A stretch of 27,644 nucleotides of DNA from an uncultured Saprospiraceae bacterium (GTDB lineage Bacteria; Bacteroidota; Bacteroidia; Chitinophagales; Saprospiraceae), in NCBI GenBank assembly GCA_937926205.1, contig CALEYL010000024.1:1-27644 (forward strand), in the 5' to 3' direction. The notes below the pieces were generated by a model, which did not search any database, was not told the DNA's origin, and worked only from the letters and a program-made list of their open reading frames with translations. The position numbers and the translations under genes are program-made. This document shows, piece after piece, positions 7,310-13,690 of the stretch. Within the stretch, counting starts at the first letter, position 1. Each line of letters starts with the position of its first letter.

Positions 7310-7543
7310 TCACGCAACTGGACGCAGGGGAACTTCTATTTCTTCAACCCGCCAGGCTGCATAAGAGAGCGCTTGTTTTATGTCCTCTGCTTCAAGGTAA
7401 GGGTATAATTCAAGAATTTCAGGTGCAGTTTTACCTGCTGCAACCATCCCGACGATTGTACCCACTGTAACGCGCATGCCCCGAATGCATGGTTTTCCTC
7501 CCATGACTGCTGGATTAATTGTGATTCGATCGAGCATTTCCAT
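7310..7543 (-). CDS. DUF433 antitoxin-like protein
   Basis: This 77-aa protein is a full-length DUF433 member: LDRITINPAVMGGKPCIRG, then MRVTVGTIVGMVAAGKT, APEILELYPYLEAEDIKQAL and YAAWR. The conserved core NP-x-x-x-GGKPCIRG-R and the helix-turn-helix-like EILELYP-L block are both present. DUF433 proteins are usually encoded directly upstream of a DUF5615 PIN-like protein as a putative toxin-antitoxin pair, and the remnant of such a partner starts 2 bp downstream here. The first Met (7543) is used; the second, two codons in (7537), is also possible. The gene is convergent with rnr. Whether the orphan antitoxin still represses its promoter or neutralises a toxin elsewhere cannot be told. Confidence 0.88.
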   Translation of the reverse strand: MEMLDRITINPAVMGGKPCIRGMRVTVGTIVGMVAAGKTAPEILELYPYLEAEDIKQALSYAAWRVEEIEVPLRPVA

Positions 7544-7568
7544 TGCTATTGCTGCTTTTGTGTATTTA

Positions 7569-7576
7569 CAAAAATA
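7569..7576 (-). promoter_or_regulatory. Likely -7 promoter element of the DUF433 gene
   Basis: On the minus strand TATTTTTG matches TAnnTTTG and would place transcription about 20 nt before ATG 7543. A TTTG lies only 14 nt upstream, shorter than the usual 19-21. A second perfect match, TACATTTG, is at 7626-7633. Confidence 0.35.
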
Positions 7577-7680
7577 CGGTAATTATCTTTCAAAACCACC
7601 CGTTTTATCCTTTTGACGCCATTCACAAATGTAATTACGCGCCCTCAGTGTAGAACAGGCTTTGCTTTTTGCCATTTTGT

Positions 7681-9864
7681 TTACTTCACCCCGCTTCCAT
7701 TCTCCCAGCCTTCGGGCGGCGAAACCAGTCCGAGTTTTCCTTCGCTGTTTTCAGCCGTCAGGATCATGCCCTGCGATTCGATGCCGCGCAACTTGCGAGG
7801 GGCGAGGTTGGCTACGACCAGCACTTGTTTGCCGACCAGCGTTTGCGGATCAAAGTGTTCGGCGATCCCCGACACGATGGTGCGTTGCTCAAAACCCAGA
7901 TCTACCCGCAATTGCAGCAATTTATCGGCTTTGGGTACGCGCTCCGCTTCCAGAATGGTGGCCACACGCAGGTCGAGCTTGGCAAAATCGTCGTACTGGA
8001 TCTCGCTTTTTACATCTGCCGGATTGGCAGCAGGCGCCGCGGCGGGCGCTTTGGGCGCTTCCGCAGCAGCGACTGCTCTGAGGCGTTCGGCTTCAGCCTG
8101 AAGGATTAACGCCAGCTTTGCCTTTTGCCGATCCACGATCTCCATGCGGGCCGGATCGCGGCGGTCGGCGATTTTCGGGAACAGCACCTGTGGCTCGCCC
8201 ACGCGGTGGCCGGCAGAAACGACGGGTTGGCTGTTTTGCAGGCCTTCCAGCATCTTTTCCAGGTCGCCGCGTTGCAGATCAGGCAATGCCAGCAAGGCAC
8301 GAACCCGGGGCGCTGTGAACGGGATAAATGGTTCGCACAAAACGCTCAATAGGCCGACGACCTGCAGACAGGTAAAGAGACACTCGCGTATGAGCGGACT
8401 GTCCGGATCGGTTTTGGCCACGTTCCACGGCGAAACTTCCTGGAGATAAGTATTCCCCCAGGACGACAGTTCCATCAGTGTTTGGGCCGCCTGCTTGAAG
8501 TTGAAAGCTTTCAGTTCGTCGTGAACGCCAAGCGCCAGCCGGTGCGCATCGGCCAGCGCATCCATCCAGTCAAAATCGGCTTCCGGCGCTACGCCATTGA
8601 AGTATTTATGGGTCAGTACGATCACCCGGTTGACGAAATTACCGAAGTTGTCCGCCAGTTCTTTATCATGGAAATCAATGAATTCATCCCATTTGAAATC
8701 GCTGTCCTTGTTTTCCGGCATGTTCCGGATGAGGGCCCAGCGCAGGGCATCCTCTTTGTTCGGGAAGTCTTTAAATTCCTCGAGGTAAACATGTTGTTCA
8801 ATGCCCCAACCCCGCGATTTGGAAAATTTTTGCCCTTCAAAATTGAGGAACTGGTTGGCGGGCACATTTCGCGGAAGCGCAAAATCCCCGTGTGCGTGCA
8901 GCATCGCCGGAAAGACAATGCAGTGAAAAACAATGTTGTCTTTACCGATGAAGTGGATCAACTCGACGTCGTCGCCATACCAGTAATCCGTCCATTCTTT
9001 GCCGTTGTCCAGAGCCCATTGTTTGGTCGCTGAAATGTACCCGATCGGCGCATCAAACCAAACGTAAAGCACTTTGCCTTTGGCTTCTTCCAGCGGCACC
9101 GGGATGCCCCAGTCGAGGTCGCGCGTGATGGACCGCGGTTGCAGCCCTTCGCCGTCGTTCAACCAGGAAAGGCATTGGCCCGTGACGTGTTTTTTCCAGG
9201 CATTGGCGTCATGGTGTTGTTTCCCGCCAAGGGTACCTTTATCGATCCATTCCCGCAGCCAGTCAGCGTGTTTGTTTAATTTAAAATACCAGTGTTTGGT
9301 AGCTTTGAGTATCGGCGTCTCCCCGCTGAGTGTGGACCGGGGGTTAATCAGTTCGGTAGGGGAGAGGGCTGTGCCGCATTTTTCGCATTGGTCGCCGAAA
9401 GCTTCCGTGTGCCCGCAATTGGGGCAGGTGCCGATGATGTAACGGTCGGCCAGAAACTGGTTGTAGGCTTCGTCGTAGTATTGTTCGCTGAAGCGCTCCT
9501 CAAACTCGCCGCCTTTTTGGTATAGTTTGCTGAAAAAATCCTGCGCTGTCTGGTAATGAATCGGCTCGCTGGTGCGGTGGTAGATGTCGAATGAGATGCC
9601 GAGGCGCTGGAAAGTATCTTTGTTGAGGACGTGGTATTTGTCAATGATTTCTCGTGGTGTTGTTCCCTCTTTTTTCGCCTGAATGGTGATGGCTGCACCA
9701 TGTTCGTCAGAGCCGCAAACCCAAACCACATCGCGCCCTAACAGTCGCAGGTAGCGGACATACAAGTCTGCAGGCAGGTAAGCCCCGGCCAGATGGCCCA
9801 GGTGCAGGGCGCCATTGGCATAGGGCAGGGCGGAAGTGATGAGGTGTTTTTTATGCTTGGTCAT
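7681..9864 (-). CDS. metG: Methionine--tRNA ligase with C-terminal tRNA-binding domain
   Basis: MetG charges initiator and elongator tRNA-Met with methionine in the cytoplasm. The 727-aa protein has the class I signature HLGH at 21-24, the KMSKS loop as KFSKS at 346-350, and four zinc ligands as CPNC (147-150) and CEKC (160-163). The catalytic domain and anticodon-binding helices are followed by an Ala/Pro-rich linker (about 595-615) and a C-terminal EMAP/Trbp-like tRNA-binding domain from about 622 (FAKLDLRVATILEAERVPKA, VVANLAPRKLRG, SQGMIL). This is the long MetG form with the dimerising OB-fold. The start at 9864 is the natural MTKHKKHLITSALPYANG. It is transcribed away from a 1-kb region without conventional genes. 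Confidence 0.97.
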   Translation of the reverse strand: MTKHKKHLITSALPYANGALHLGHLAGAYLPADLYVRYLRLLGRDVVWVCGSDEHGAAITIQAKKEGTTPREIIDKYHVLNKDTFQRLGISFDIYHRTSEPIHYQTAQDFFSKLYQKGGEFEERFSEQYYDEAYNQFLADRYIIGTCPNCGHTEAFGDQCEKCGTALSPTELINPRSTLSGETPILKATKHWYFKLNKHADWLREWIDKGTLGGKQHHDANAWKKHVTGQCLSWLNDGEGLQPRSITRDLDWGIPVPLEEAKGKVLYVWFDAPIGYISATKQWALDNGKEWTDYWYGDDVELIHFIGKDNIVFHCIVFPAMLHAHGDFALPRNVPANQFLNFEGQKFSKSRGWGIEQHVYLEEFKDFPNKEDALRWALIRNMPENKDSDFKWDEFIDFHDKELADNFGNFVNRVIVLTHKYFNGVAPEADFDWMDALADAHRLALGVHDELKAFNFKQAAQTLMELSSWGNTYLQEVSPWNVAKTDPDSPLIRECLFTCLQVVGLLSVLCEPFIPFTAPRVRALLALPDLQRGDLEKMLEGLQNSQPVVSAGHRVGEPQVLFPKIADRRDPARMEIVDRQKAKLALILQAEAERLRAVAAAEAPKAPAAAPAANPADVKSEIQYDDFAKLDLRVATILEAERVPKADKLLQLRVDLGFEQRTIVSGIAEHFDPQTLVGKQVLVVANLAPRKLRGIESQGMILTAENSEGKLGLVSPPEGWENGSGVK

Positions 9865-9947
9865 ATCGATTGCTTTTATGATGCAAATGCAGTTACAGGC
9901 CGCGAAGATAAGGATCGTTGAATAAATAAGTGTCGCTTTCGACAGGC

Positions 9948-10066
9948 AAGGGATTTTTGTTGTTAACCAAAGCCTGTCCCGAACTTGTTCGGGGACGAGG
10001 GTTCCCGAGCTTAGCCATAGCTAAGTGAGGCGGATACTCAACGCAGGGTAACGGCAAAAGCCCTCC
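9948..10066. repeat. REP/MITE-like element with imperfect inverted ends
   Basis: The left end (AAGGGATTTTTGTTGTTAACC, 9948-9968) and right end (10047-10066, reverse complement GGAGGGCTTTTGCCGTTACC) form an imperfect inverted repeat of about 20 bp. Inside are two hairpins: CCCGAAC/GTTCGGG (9978-9993) and CTTAGC/GCTAAG (10010-10025). The phrase GCCTGTCCCGAACTTGTTCG resembles short palindromes common in Bacteroidota intergenic DNA. No coding capacity. Confidence 0.5.
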
Positions 10067-10203
10067 TGGAAAAGTGAACAGTTATTTATGCAACGGTCCT
10101 GGGTGTTTGAACAGGAAAGAGCGGTTGTTTTGCATGGTGTAATGGCTTATCTTCCTCTTAGAATAAATCTTAAACCATACTACTTGACATTTTTGCACGC
10201 TTA

Positions 10204-10236
10204 ACGTTTACTAAACTTTCATAGTTTAGTAAACGT
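10204..10236. promoter_or_regulatory. Perfect 13-bp inverted repeat, operator-like
   Basis: ACGTTTACTAAAC, a 7-nt spacer TTTCATA, and GTTTAGTAAACGT form a perfect dyad. AT-rich arms and a short spacer are what one expects of a site for a dimeric repressor; there is no T-run for a terminator. It lies about 120 bp upstream of the small broken ORF at 10355. The cognate regulator is not in this window. Confidence 0.5.
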
Positions 10237-10354
10237 AATCCTGCATCACCCTGATTATTGAAAATGTTCGGCAGTATGATTTCAAACAACAAAACGATTG
10301 TTGATTTTGATCCATGTTGAAGGCATATTGTTTAGATAAGTTAAACAGCAAGAG

Positions 10355-10490
10355 ATGGAAGCGACAACTTTAGCCTTGTCAGATTATTCCTGTTGGATTG
10401 TATGCCAAGACTAAAAACGGTATACGTGTTCAGTACGCCGGGTTTATCAGCCGTTCACGCAGAACTGCACACATCAAAATGGTAAAATAG
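10355..10490 (+). pseudogene. Frameshifted small ORF, family unknown
   Basis: ATG 10355 gives MEATTLALSDYS and then runs to TAA in that frame. A different frame from about 10383 continues IIPVGLYAKTKNGIRVQYAG, then FISRSRRTAHIKMVK, ending at TAG 10488-10490. Joining the two with one frameshift gives a basic protein of about 46 residues. The second part has coding-like composition (PVGLYAKTKNG, SRSRRTAHIK), and a terminator-like hairpin follows. I do not recognise the family. The junction is inferred, and chance open frames remain possible. Confidence 0.3.
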
Positions 10491-10500
10491 ACATAGAACT

Positions 10501-10520
10501 CCCGCTTTCGGGGCTTTTTG
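10501..10520 (+). terminator. Weak terminator-like hairpin
   Basis: CCCG-CTTT-CGGG is followed by GCTTTTTGG, about 10 nt after the stop of the small broken ORF. The stem is only four or five base pairs, so this is tentative. Confidence 0.3.
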
Positions 10521-10600
10521 GTTAATCTTTCTGTCCGTTTCAGCAACCTTTTATACCCGTTCGGCATTTATACAATTAGATACCACATATAGGGTATTTG

Positions 10601-10632
10601 CACTACAAAATTTAAAACTTAACTTTGTAGTG
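10601..10632. promoter_or_regulatory. BlaI/MecI-like operator
   Basis: CACTACAAA (10601-10609) and TTTGTAGTG (10624-10632) form a perfect 9-bp inverted repeat with 14 nt between. ACTACA/TGTAGT half-sites are the hallmark of BlaI/MecI/CopY-family operators. The TTTG of the right arm could also serve as a -33 box. No blaI or blaR1 gene is in the window; the next frame downstream is the 47-codon ORF at 10687. Confidence 0.45.
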
Positions 10633-10686
10633 TAAAATAATTACGTCCATACCTCGTTTTATGGATTCGTTGCAACACAGCGCACT

Positions 10687-10830
10687 ATGCGATTAAAGCA
10701 ACACAAAAACAGAAGATTTTACATCAAAAGATATAACTGGGGTTTAGTTTTATTTTTGGGAAGTGCAGCTCTATGCTGCACTTTTCTTTTTGCCCCCAAC
10801 TGCTCCTTTCTATTGTGTGATTTTGGTTAA
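10687..10830 (+). CDS. Possible 47-aa membrane peptide
   Basis: ATG 10687 to TAA 10828-10830 encodes 47 residues: a strongly basic N-terminus (MRLKQHKNRRFYIKRYN), a hydrophobic stretch (WGLVLFLGSAALCCTFLFAP), and a Cys-rich, mostly hydrophobic end (NCSFLLCDFG). Basic head and hydrophobic segment suggest a single membrane span, cytoplasm-facing N-terminus. The operator-like site at 10601-10632 lies about 55 bp upstream. Codons are AT-rich (AGA, TTA, TTT) compared with neighbouring genes. A strong hairpin (10761-10783) lies inside the frame, which could mean the transcript ends there and the frame is chance. Too short for homology by eye; no function assigned. Confidence 0.35.
   Translation: MRLKQHKNRRFYIKRYNWGLVLFLGSAALCCTFLFAPNCSFLLCDFG
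10761..10790 (+). terminator. Strong hairpin followed by a T-rich tract
   Basis: AAGTGCAGC-TCTAT-GCTGCACTT is a perfect 9-bp stem with a 5-nt loop, followed by TTCTTTTTG. It has the form of an intrinsic terminator on the + strand. If it works, a transcript from the 10601-10632 promoter region would be only about 120-150 nt and could be a small RNA or leader. Confidence 0.5.
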
Positions 10831-10888
10831 CTTGCGCCACAGCAGCAACCAGATATAACCACTTTATCAACACGATCCACCACGATTC

Positions 10889-12004
10889 ATGCACATAAAA
10901 ACTTTTGTCGGCGTTTATCCAAATCTGGAGCGCATTCGCCCCTCTGTTGACGCTTTTTTTAACCGGGTTAAAGAGCGTTATCCCATACAGCGAAGGTCCA
11001 ACCAGTTCATTCAGTTACCGGGGGAAAGCTTTTATGTTTACCGCATTGAAGGAGGAGATCGCAATTATACGGGGGTCATTGCCTGTCTGGATGTGCTCGA
11101 TTTTCTGGAAGGCCGCATCCTTAAGCACGAACGTACCATCGCAGCGGAAGAAGAGAAACAAATGCGCCTCCTGCTGGAACGCCGCGCTGCCGTAAAGCCT
11201 GTGTTAATGGCCTATCCGAATTCGGAACAGATTAAAAACTGGATCGAAGAATATATCCGGAGCCATACGTCTTTTCTTGAAATCGTGATTAAAAAAGAAA
11301 AGCACCTGCACCGGCTTTGGAGGGTTTCCGAAGCGCAGGATCTTCATGTGCTGACTGCGCTGTTCGACGAACATGTTCCCAGAGTATACATTGCCGACGG
11401 ACACCACCGAACGGCCTGTTCAGCCCTGTTGTACAAAAAAATGATGGCCGAAAACAATGGCATACCCGTCTATGACCGGTTCCTCTGTGGCTTGTTTCCG
11501 GAGTCCGAGCTGGAAATCTTTGCGTTTAACCGATTGGTCCAACTTCCGGAGGGCCTCACGGCAGAAACCTTACTTTCTCAGCTCAGCACCCTGTGTACCA
11601 TCTCCCTGCTGAAAAAAAAGCGCCAGCCCCTGGTGAAGCACGAAATGACTTTGTTTGCAGGCGACCACTGCTTCAGCCTCTTTTGGAAACAGCATGTGCT
11701 TGATGAATACGCAGGCGCGCCTGCAGTACTCGATACAGCTTTGCTGAATGATAAAATCCTCAGGGATTTACTGAGTATTCATGATTTGCGTACCGATAAT
11801 CGAATCAGTTATGTAGAAAGCCCCAAAGGATGGCGCACGATTTCCCGAAAAACCCACAAAGACCCCAATCTCATCGGATTTTGCCTTTTTCCGCTGAGCG
11901 CCGATGAGTTTTTTGCCGTTTCGGATGCGGGAGAGGTACTTCCGCCCAAATCCACCTGGTTTGAACCCCGTATGAAGAATGGCTTGCTCGTGCAGGAGCT
12001 ATAA
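10889..12004 (+). CDS. DUF1015 family protein
   Basis: The 371-aa protein is a full-length member of the DUF1015 family of predicted cytoplasmic proteins, whose biochemical role is not established; Bacteroidota members are often found near serine biosynthesis genes, but none is here. Diagnostic segments are the N-terminal VGVYPNLERIRPS...VKERYP, YRIEGGDRNYTGVIACLDV near 50-70, ILKHERT near 77-83, YIADGHHRTACSALLYKKM near 168-186, and the C-terminal PPKSTWFEPRMKNGLLVQEL. The last block is highly conserved and ends the protein, so the C-terminus is intact. The start MHIKTFVGVYP at 10889 looks natural but has no evident RBS. It is convergent with rpmA, whose terminator lies just after its stop. 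Confidence 0.9.
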   Translation: MHIKTFVGVYPNLERIRPSVDAFFNRVKERYPIQRRSNQFIQLPGESFYVYRIEGGDRNYTGVIACLDVLDFLEGRILKHERTIAAEEEKQMRLLLERRAAVKPVLMAYPNSEQIKNWIEEYIRSHTSFLEIVIKKEKHLHRLWRVSEAQDLHVLTALFDEHVPRVYIADGHHRTACSALLYKKMMAENNGIPVYDRFLCGLFPESELEIFAFNRLVQLPEGLTAETLLSQLSTLCTISLLKKKRQPLVKHEMTLFAGDHCFSLFWKQHVLDEYAGAPAVLDTALLNDKILRDLLSIHDLRTDNRISYVESPKGWRTISRKTHKDPNLIGFCLFPLSADEFFAVSDAGEVLPPKSTWFEPRMKNGLLVQEL

Positions 12005-12031
12005 AAAAAGCCCTGACTTTGAAGCCAGGGC
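12003..12031 (-). terminator. Intrinsic terminator of the rplU-rpmA operon
   Basis: On the minus strand GCCCTGGCTT-CA-AAGTCAGGGC forms a 10-bp stem (12010-12031, one mismatch) followed by TTTTTTT (12009-12003). It lies 42 bp past the rpmA stop, between the convergent rpmA and DUF1015 genes. The T-run serves only the minus strand. Confidence 0.75.
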
Positions 12032-12073
12032 CCGAAAATATAAAGCTATGAAAACTAAAACTATTGCTGTTAG

Positions 12074-12832
12074 TTATTCTTCTTCCTCAACTTCCTTACC
12101 CCCTTTCAGGTGTTCCTGGTAAGTTTCCAGTTCCTCCCATTTGCCGTCGTTTGCCAGTTGTGCCTGCTTCGCCCATGTAGACGGATCATGCATATTGTAC
12201 TGGTTTCCAGCCTCATCAAGTATGGCCCGCATGCGATCAGTAGCGGCTCCTGCCAAATCTGCCCAGGTTTTGATGCCTGCAGCGTGAAGCAGTCCTTCGA
12301 TCTTAGGTCCGATGCCTTCAACGAGTTTCAAATCGTCGGCTTTAACTTTCTTGCCGGAAGGTAAGGTGATTTTTGCAGATGCAGAAGTTTTAGCCTTGGT
12401 TTTTTCTGCAACCGGAGCTTCCTCAGCCGGAGCTGCAACAACCGGAGCTTCTTCAGCCGGAGTTACTCCCGTCGGGATCTTTACGATCGGTGATGCCTTT
12501 TCTGCAGCCGGTTCCGCTTTCTTGGGAGCTGGCGCTTTTTTAGGCTTTGCAGGCGTATCCAGGCGCTCTTCTACTACTTCAAATGGAACAACACTTACAA
12601 AAGTGCGGTCCAGGCGACCTTTTTTGAACTTAATGTGGCCGTTGGCCGATGCGTGCAGGGTGTGGTCCTTACCCATATAAACGTTTTCACCTGCATGGTA
12701 CTTCGTACCGCGCTGACGAATGATGACGTTTCCTACTTTAACTACCTGGCCGCCAAACAGTTTCACGCCAAGTCTTTTGCTTTTACTGTCCCGGCCGTTG
12801 TCGGAACTACCGACGCCTTTCTTATGTGCCAT
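12074..12832 (-). CDS. rpmA: Ribosomal protein L27 with a C-terminal helix-hairpin-helix extension
   Basis: Residues 1-85 are a complete bacterial L27 (AHKKGVGSSDNGRDSKSKRL, GTKYHAGENV, HASANGHIKF), the large-subunit protein whose N-terminus reaches toward the peptidyl-transferase centre. There is no cleavable N-terminal extension. Most L27 proteins end here; this one continues to 252 aa. Residues 90-160 are a Lys/Pro/Ala/Glu linker with a repeated PAEEAPV (125-131, 135-141). Residues 165-245 form a helix-hairpin-helix module (ADDLKLVEGIGPKIEGLL, AAGIKTWADLAG, DEAGNQYNMHDPSTWAKQA, ANDGKWEELETYQEHLKGG). From memory, this module is usually attached to L21 in flavobacteria. L21, upstream, lacks it here. 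The two genes are 37 bp apart and form an operon ended by the hairpin at 12003-12031. Confidence 0.95.
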   Translation of the reverse strand: MAHKKGVGSSDNGRDSKSKRLGVKLFGGQVVKVGNVIIRQRGTKYHAGENVYMGKDHTLHASANGHIKFKKGRLDRTFVSVVPFEVVEERLDTPAKPKKAPAPKKAEPAAEKASPIVKIPTGVTPAEEAPVVAAPAEEAPVAEKTKAKTSASAKITLPSGKKVKADDLKLVEGIGPKIEGLLHAAGIKTWADLAGAATDRMRAILDEAGNQYNMHDPSTWAKQAQLANDGKWEELETYQEHLKGGKEVEEEE

Positions 12833-12869
12833 GATTCAAAAAAATTTAAAAAGTTGAACAATGGGCCGA

Positions 12870-13181
12870 TCAGCCGGCGATACTATCAATCTGAATTTTC
12901 GTGAAAGACTGGCGGTGGCCTCTTTTCACTTTGTAGCCTTTACGTCTCTTTTTCTTAAAGACGATTACTTTGTCGCCTTTCTGGCGATTCAACACAGTGG
13001 CGGTCACCTTTGCGGCGTTCAGCACCGGCGTGCCAACCGAGACGTTGCCGTCGCGTTCGATCAGGAGCACCTGGTCGAATGTGACTTTATCGCCTTCCGT
13101 GGCTTCTAACTGGTGGACGAAGAGCTGCTGCCCTTCCTCGACTTTAAATTGTTGACCAGCTATGGTTACGATTGCGAACAT
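12870..13181 (-). CDS. rplU: Ribosomal protein L21
   Basis: This 103-aa protein is a standard-length L21, an early-binding 23S rRNA protein of the large subunit. Conserved parts are FAIVTIAGQQFKVEEGQ, the EGDKV strand, GTPVLNAAKVTATVL and the signature KVIVFKKKRRKGYKVKRGHRQ. It ends shortly after the signature and has none of the helix-hairpin-helix tail that flavobacterial L21 proteins often carry; that module sits on L27 instead. It is the first gene of the rplU-rpmA operon, with a good Bacteroidota promoter 45-75 nt upstream. Confidence 0.96.
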   Translation of the reverse strand: MFAIVTIAGQQFKVEEGQQLFVHQLEATEGDKVTFDQVLLIERDGNVSVGTPVLNAAKVTATVLNRQKGDKVIVFKKKRRKGYKVKRGHRQSFTKIQIDSIAG

Positions 13182-13225
13182 GGTTCAATTGTGATTTAAA
13201 TGAACTAGATAATGATTTTGGAGCG

Positions 13226-13256
13226 CAAATGTACGCTCTAACACCGGGAAATGAAA
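13226..13256 (-). promoter_or_regulatory. Promoter of rplU-rpmA
   Basis: On the minus strand TACATTTG (13233-13226) matches TAnnTTTG exactly. A TTTC (13256-13253), one base off TTTG, lies 19 nt upstream. Predicted transcription starts about 40 nt before the rplU ATG. Confidence 0.6.
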
Positions 13257-13362
13257 CATTTCTCCGGATTTTTATTTTGACAACGCGCTTCATCCGGCCA
13301 ATCTCTTTTTTGAACCTTCCTAAAACCAGCGTGTTGTCACCTTGTATCAAACCTTCAACAGC

Positions 13363-13548
13363 ATGTCAATCTTCGGATTTTTCAAAAAAGACCCCCTCAA
13401 AAACCTGGAAAAACAATACGCCCAAACCATGGAAGCCGCCATGCATATCCAGCGCAGCGGCGACCTGAAAGCGTATGCCCGGAAAATTGAAGAAGCGGAA
13501 GCCATCCAAAAGGAAATCGAATCGCTGAAACAACAAGCTTCGGAATAA
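13363..13548 (+). CDS. DUF6435-like small protein
   Basis: The 61-aa protein starts at ATG 13363; a TTG start seven codons upstream is less likely. It reads MSIFGFFKKDPLKNLEKQYA and then MEAAMHIQRSGDLKAYARKI, followed by a Glu/Lys-rich coiled helix (EEAEAIQKEIESLKQQ). The FFKKDPLKKLEK, QRSGD and EAEA-x-x-KEI elements match the small family I know as DUF6435, lineage-widespread cytoplasmic proteins of unknown function. It is divergent from rplU, about 180 bp away. A long palindrome begins 19 bp after its stop and may end its transcript. Confidence 0.75.
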   Translation: MSIFGFFKKDPLKNLEKQYAQTMEAAMHIQRSGDLKAYARKIEEAEAIQKEIESLKQQASE

Positions 13549-13566
13549 TCTTTTCATTAGGGCGTG

Positions 13567-13640
13567 CCCCCCATCAGCAGCGCTGTTCAAACCTATAAGG
13601 TTTCCGAAATCTTATAGGTTTACAGCGCTGCCAATGGGGG
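13567..13640. repeat. Long composite palindrome
   Basis: The inner part is a perfect 11-bp inverted repeat, AAACCTATAAG/CTTATAGGTTT (13589-13599, 13611-13621), around an 11-nt loop. The outer arms GCAGCGCTGT (13577-13586) and ACAGCGCTGC (13622-13631) pair exactly, and CCCCCAT/ATGGGGG closes the structure. Arms total about 30 bp with two mismatches and a 2-nt bulge. GGTCGGGCTGTCCGCT follows, a phrase I associate with Bacteroidota dispersed repeats. No T-run on either side. Confidence 0.75.
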
Positions 13641-13690
13641 TCGGGCTGTCCGCTCTCACCTCCGCAAAGCTGCGGTGCCGCTTCCATCCC

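Larger units (their letters stand above)
9865..10888. other. About 1 kb without a conventional gene
   Basis: This is the longest stretch without a gene of normal size. It holds a REP-like element with inverted ends (9948-10066), a perfect operator-like palindrome (10204-10236), a frameshifted small ORF (10355-10490) with a terminator-like hairpin, a second operator-like inverted repeat (10601-10632) and a possible 47-codon membrane peptide (10687-10830). The DNA from about 10130 onward reads visibly more AT-rich than the genes on either side. A 38-codon frame at 10088-10204 is also open but has no other support. Confidence 0.6.

Noticed and set aside
7166..7470. + strand frames over the DUF433 and toxin-remnant region
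   Set aside because: They are antisense to the recognisable DUF433 gene and the DUF5615-like fragments.
8482..9033. 183-codon + strand frame inside metG
   Set aside because: It lies opposite the catalytic domain and KMSKS region of MetG and shows no domain of its own.
9977..10066. tRNA or structured RNA gene (GGTTCCCGAGC looked like a T-arm)
   Set aside because: No acceptor, D-arm or anticodon arm can be fitted. The hairpins are better explained as a REP-like element.
10088..10204. 38-codon open frame starting MQRSWVFEQERAVVLHG
   Set aside because: No RBS, promoter, domain or membrane pattern supports it. A frame this short is expected by chance.
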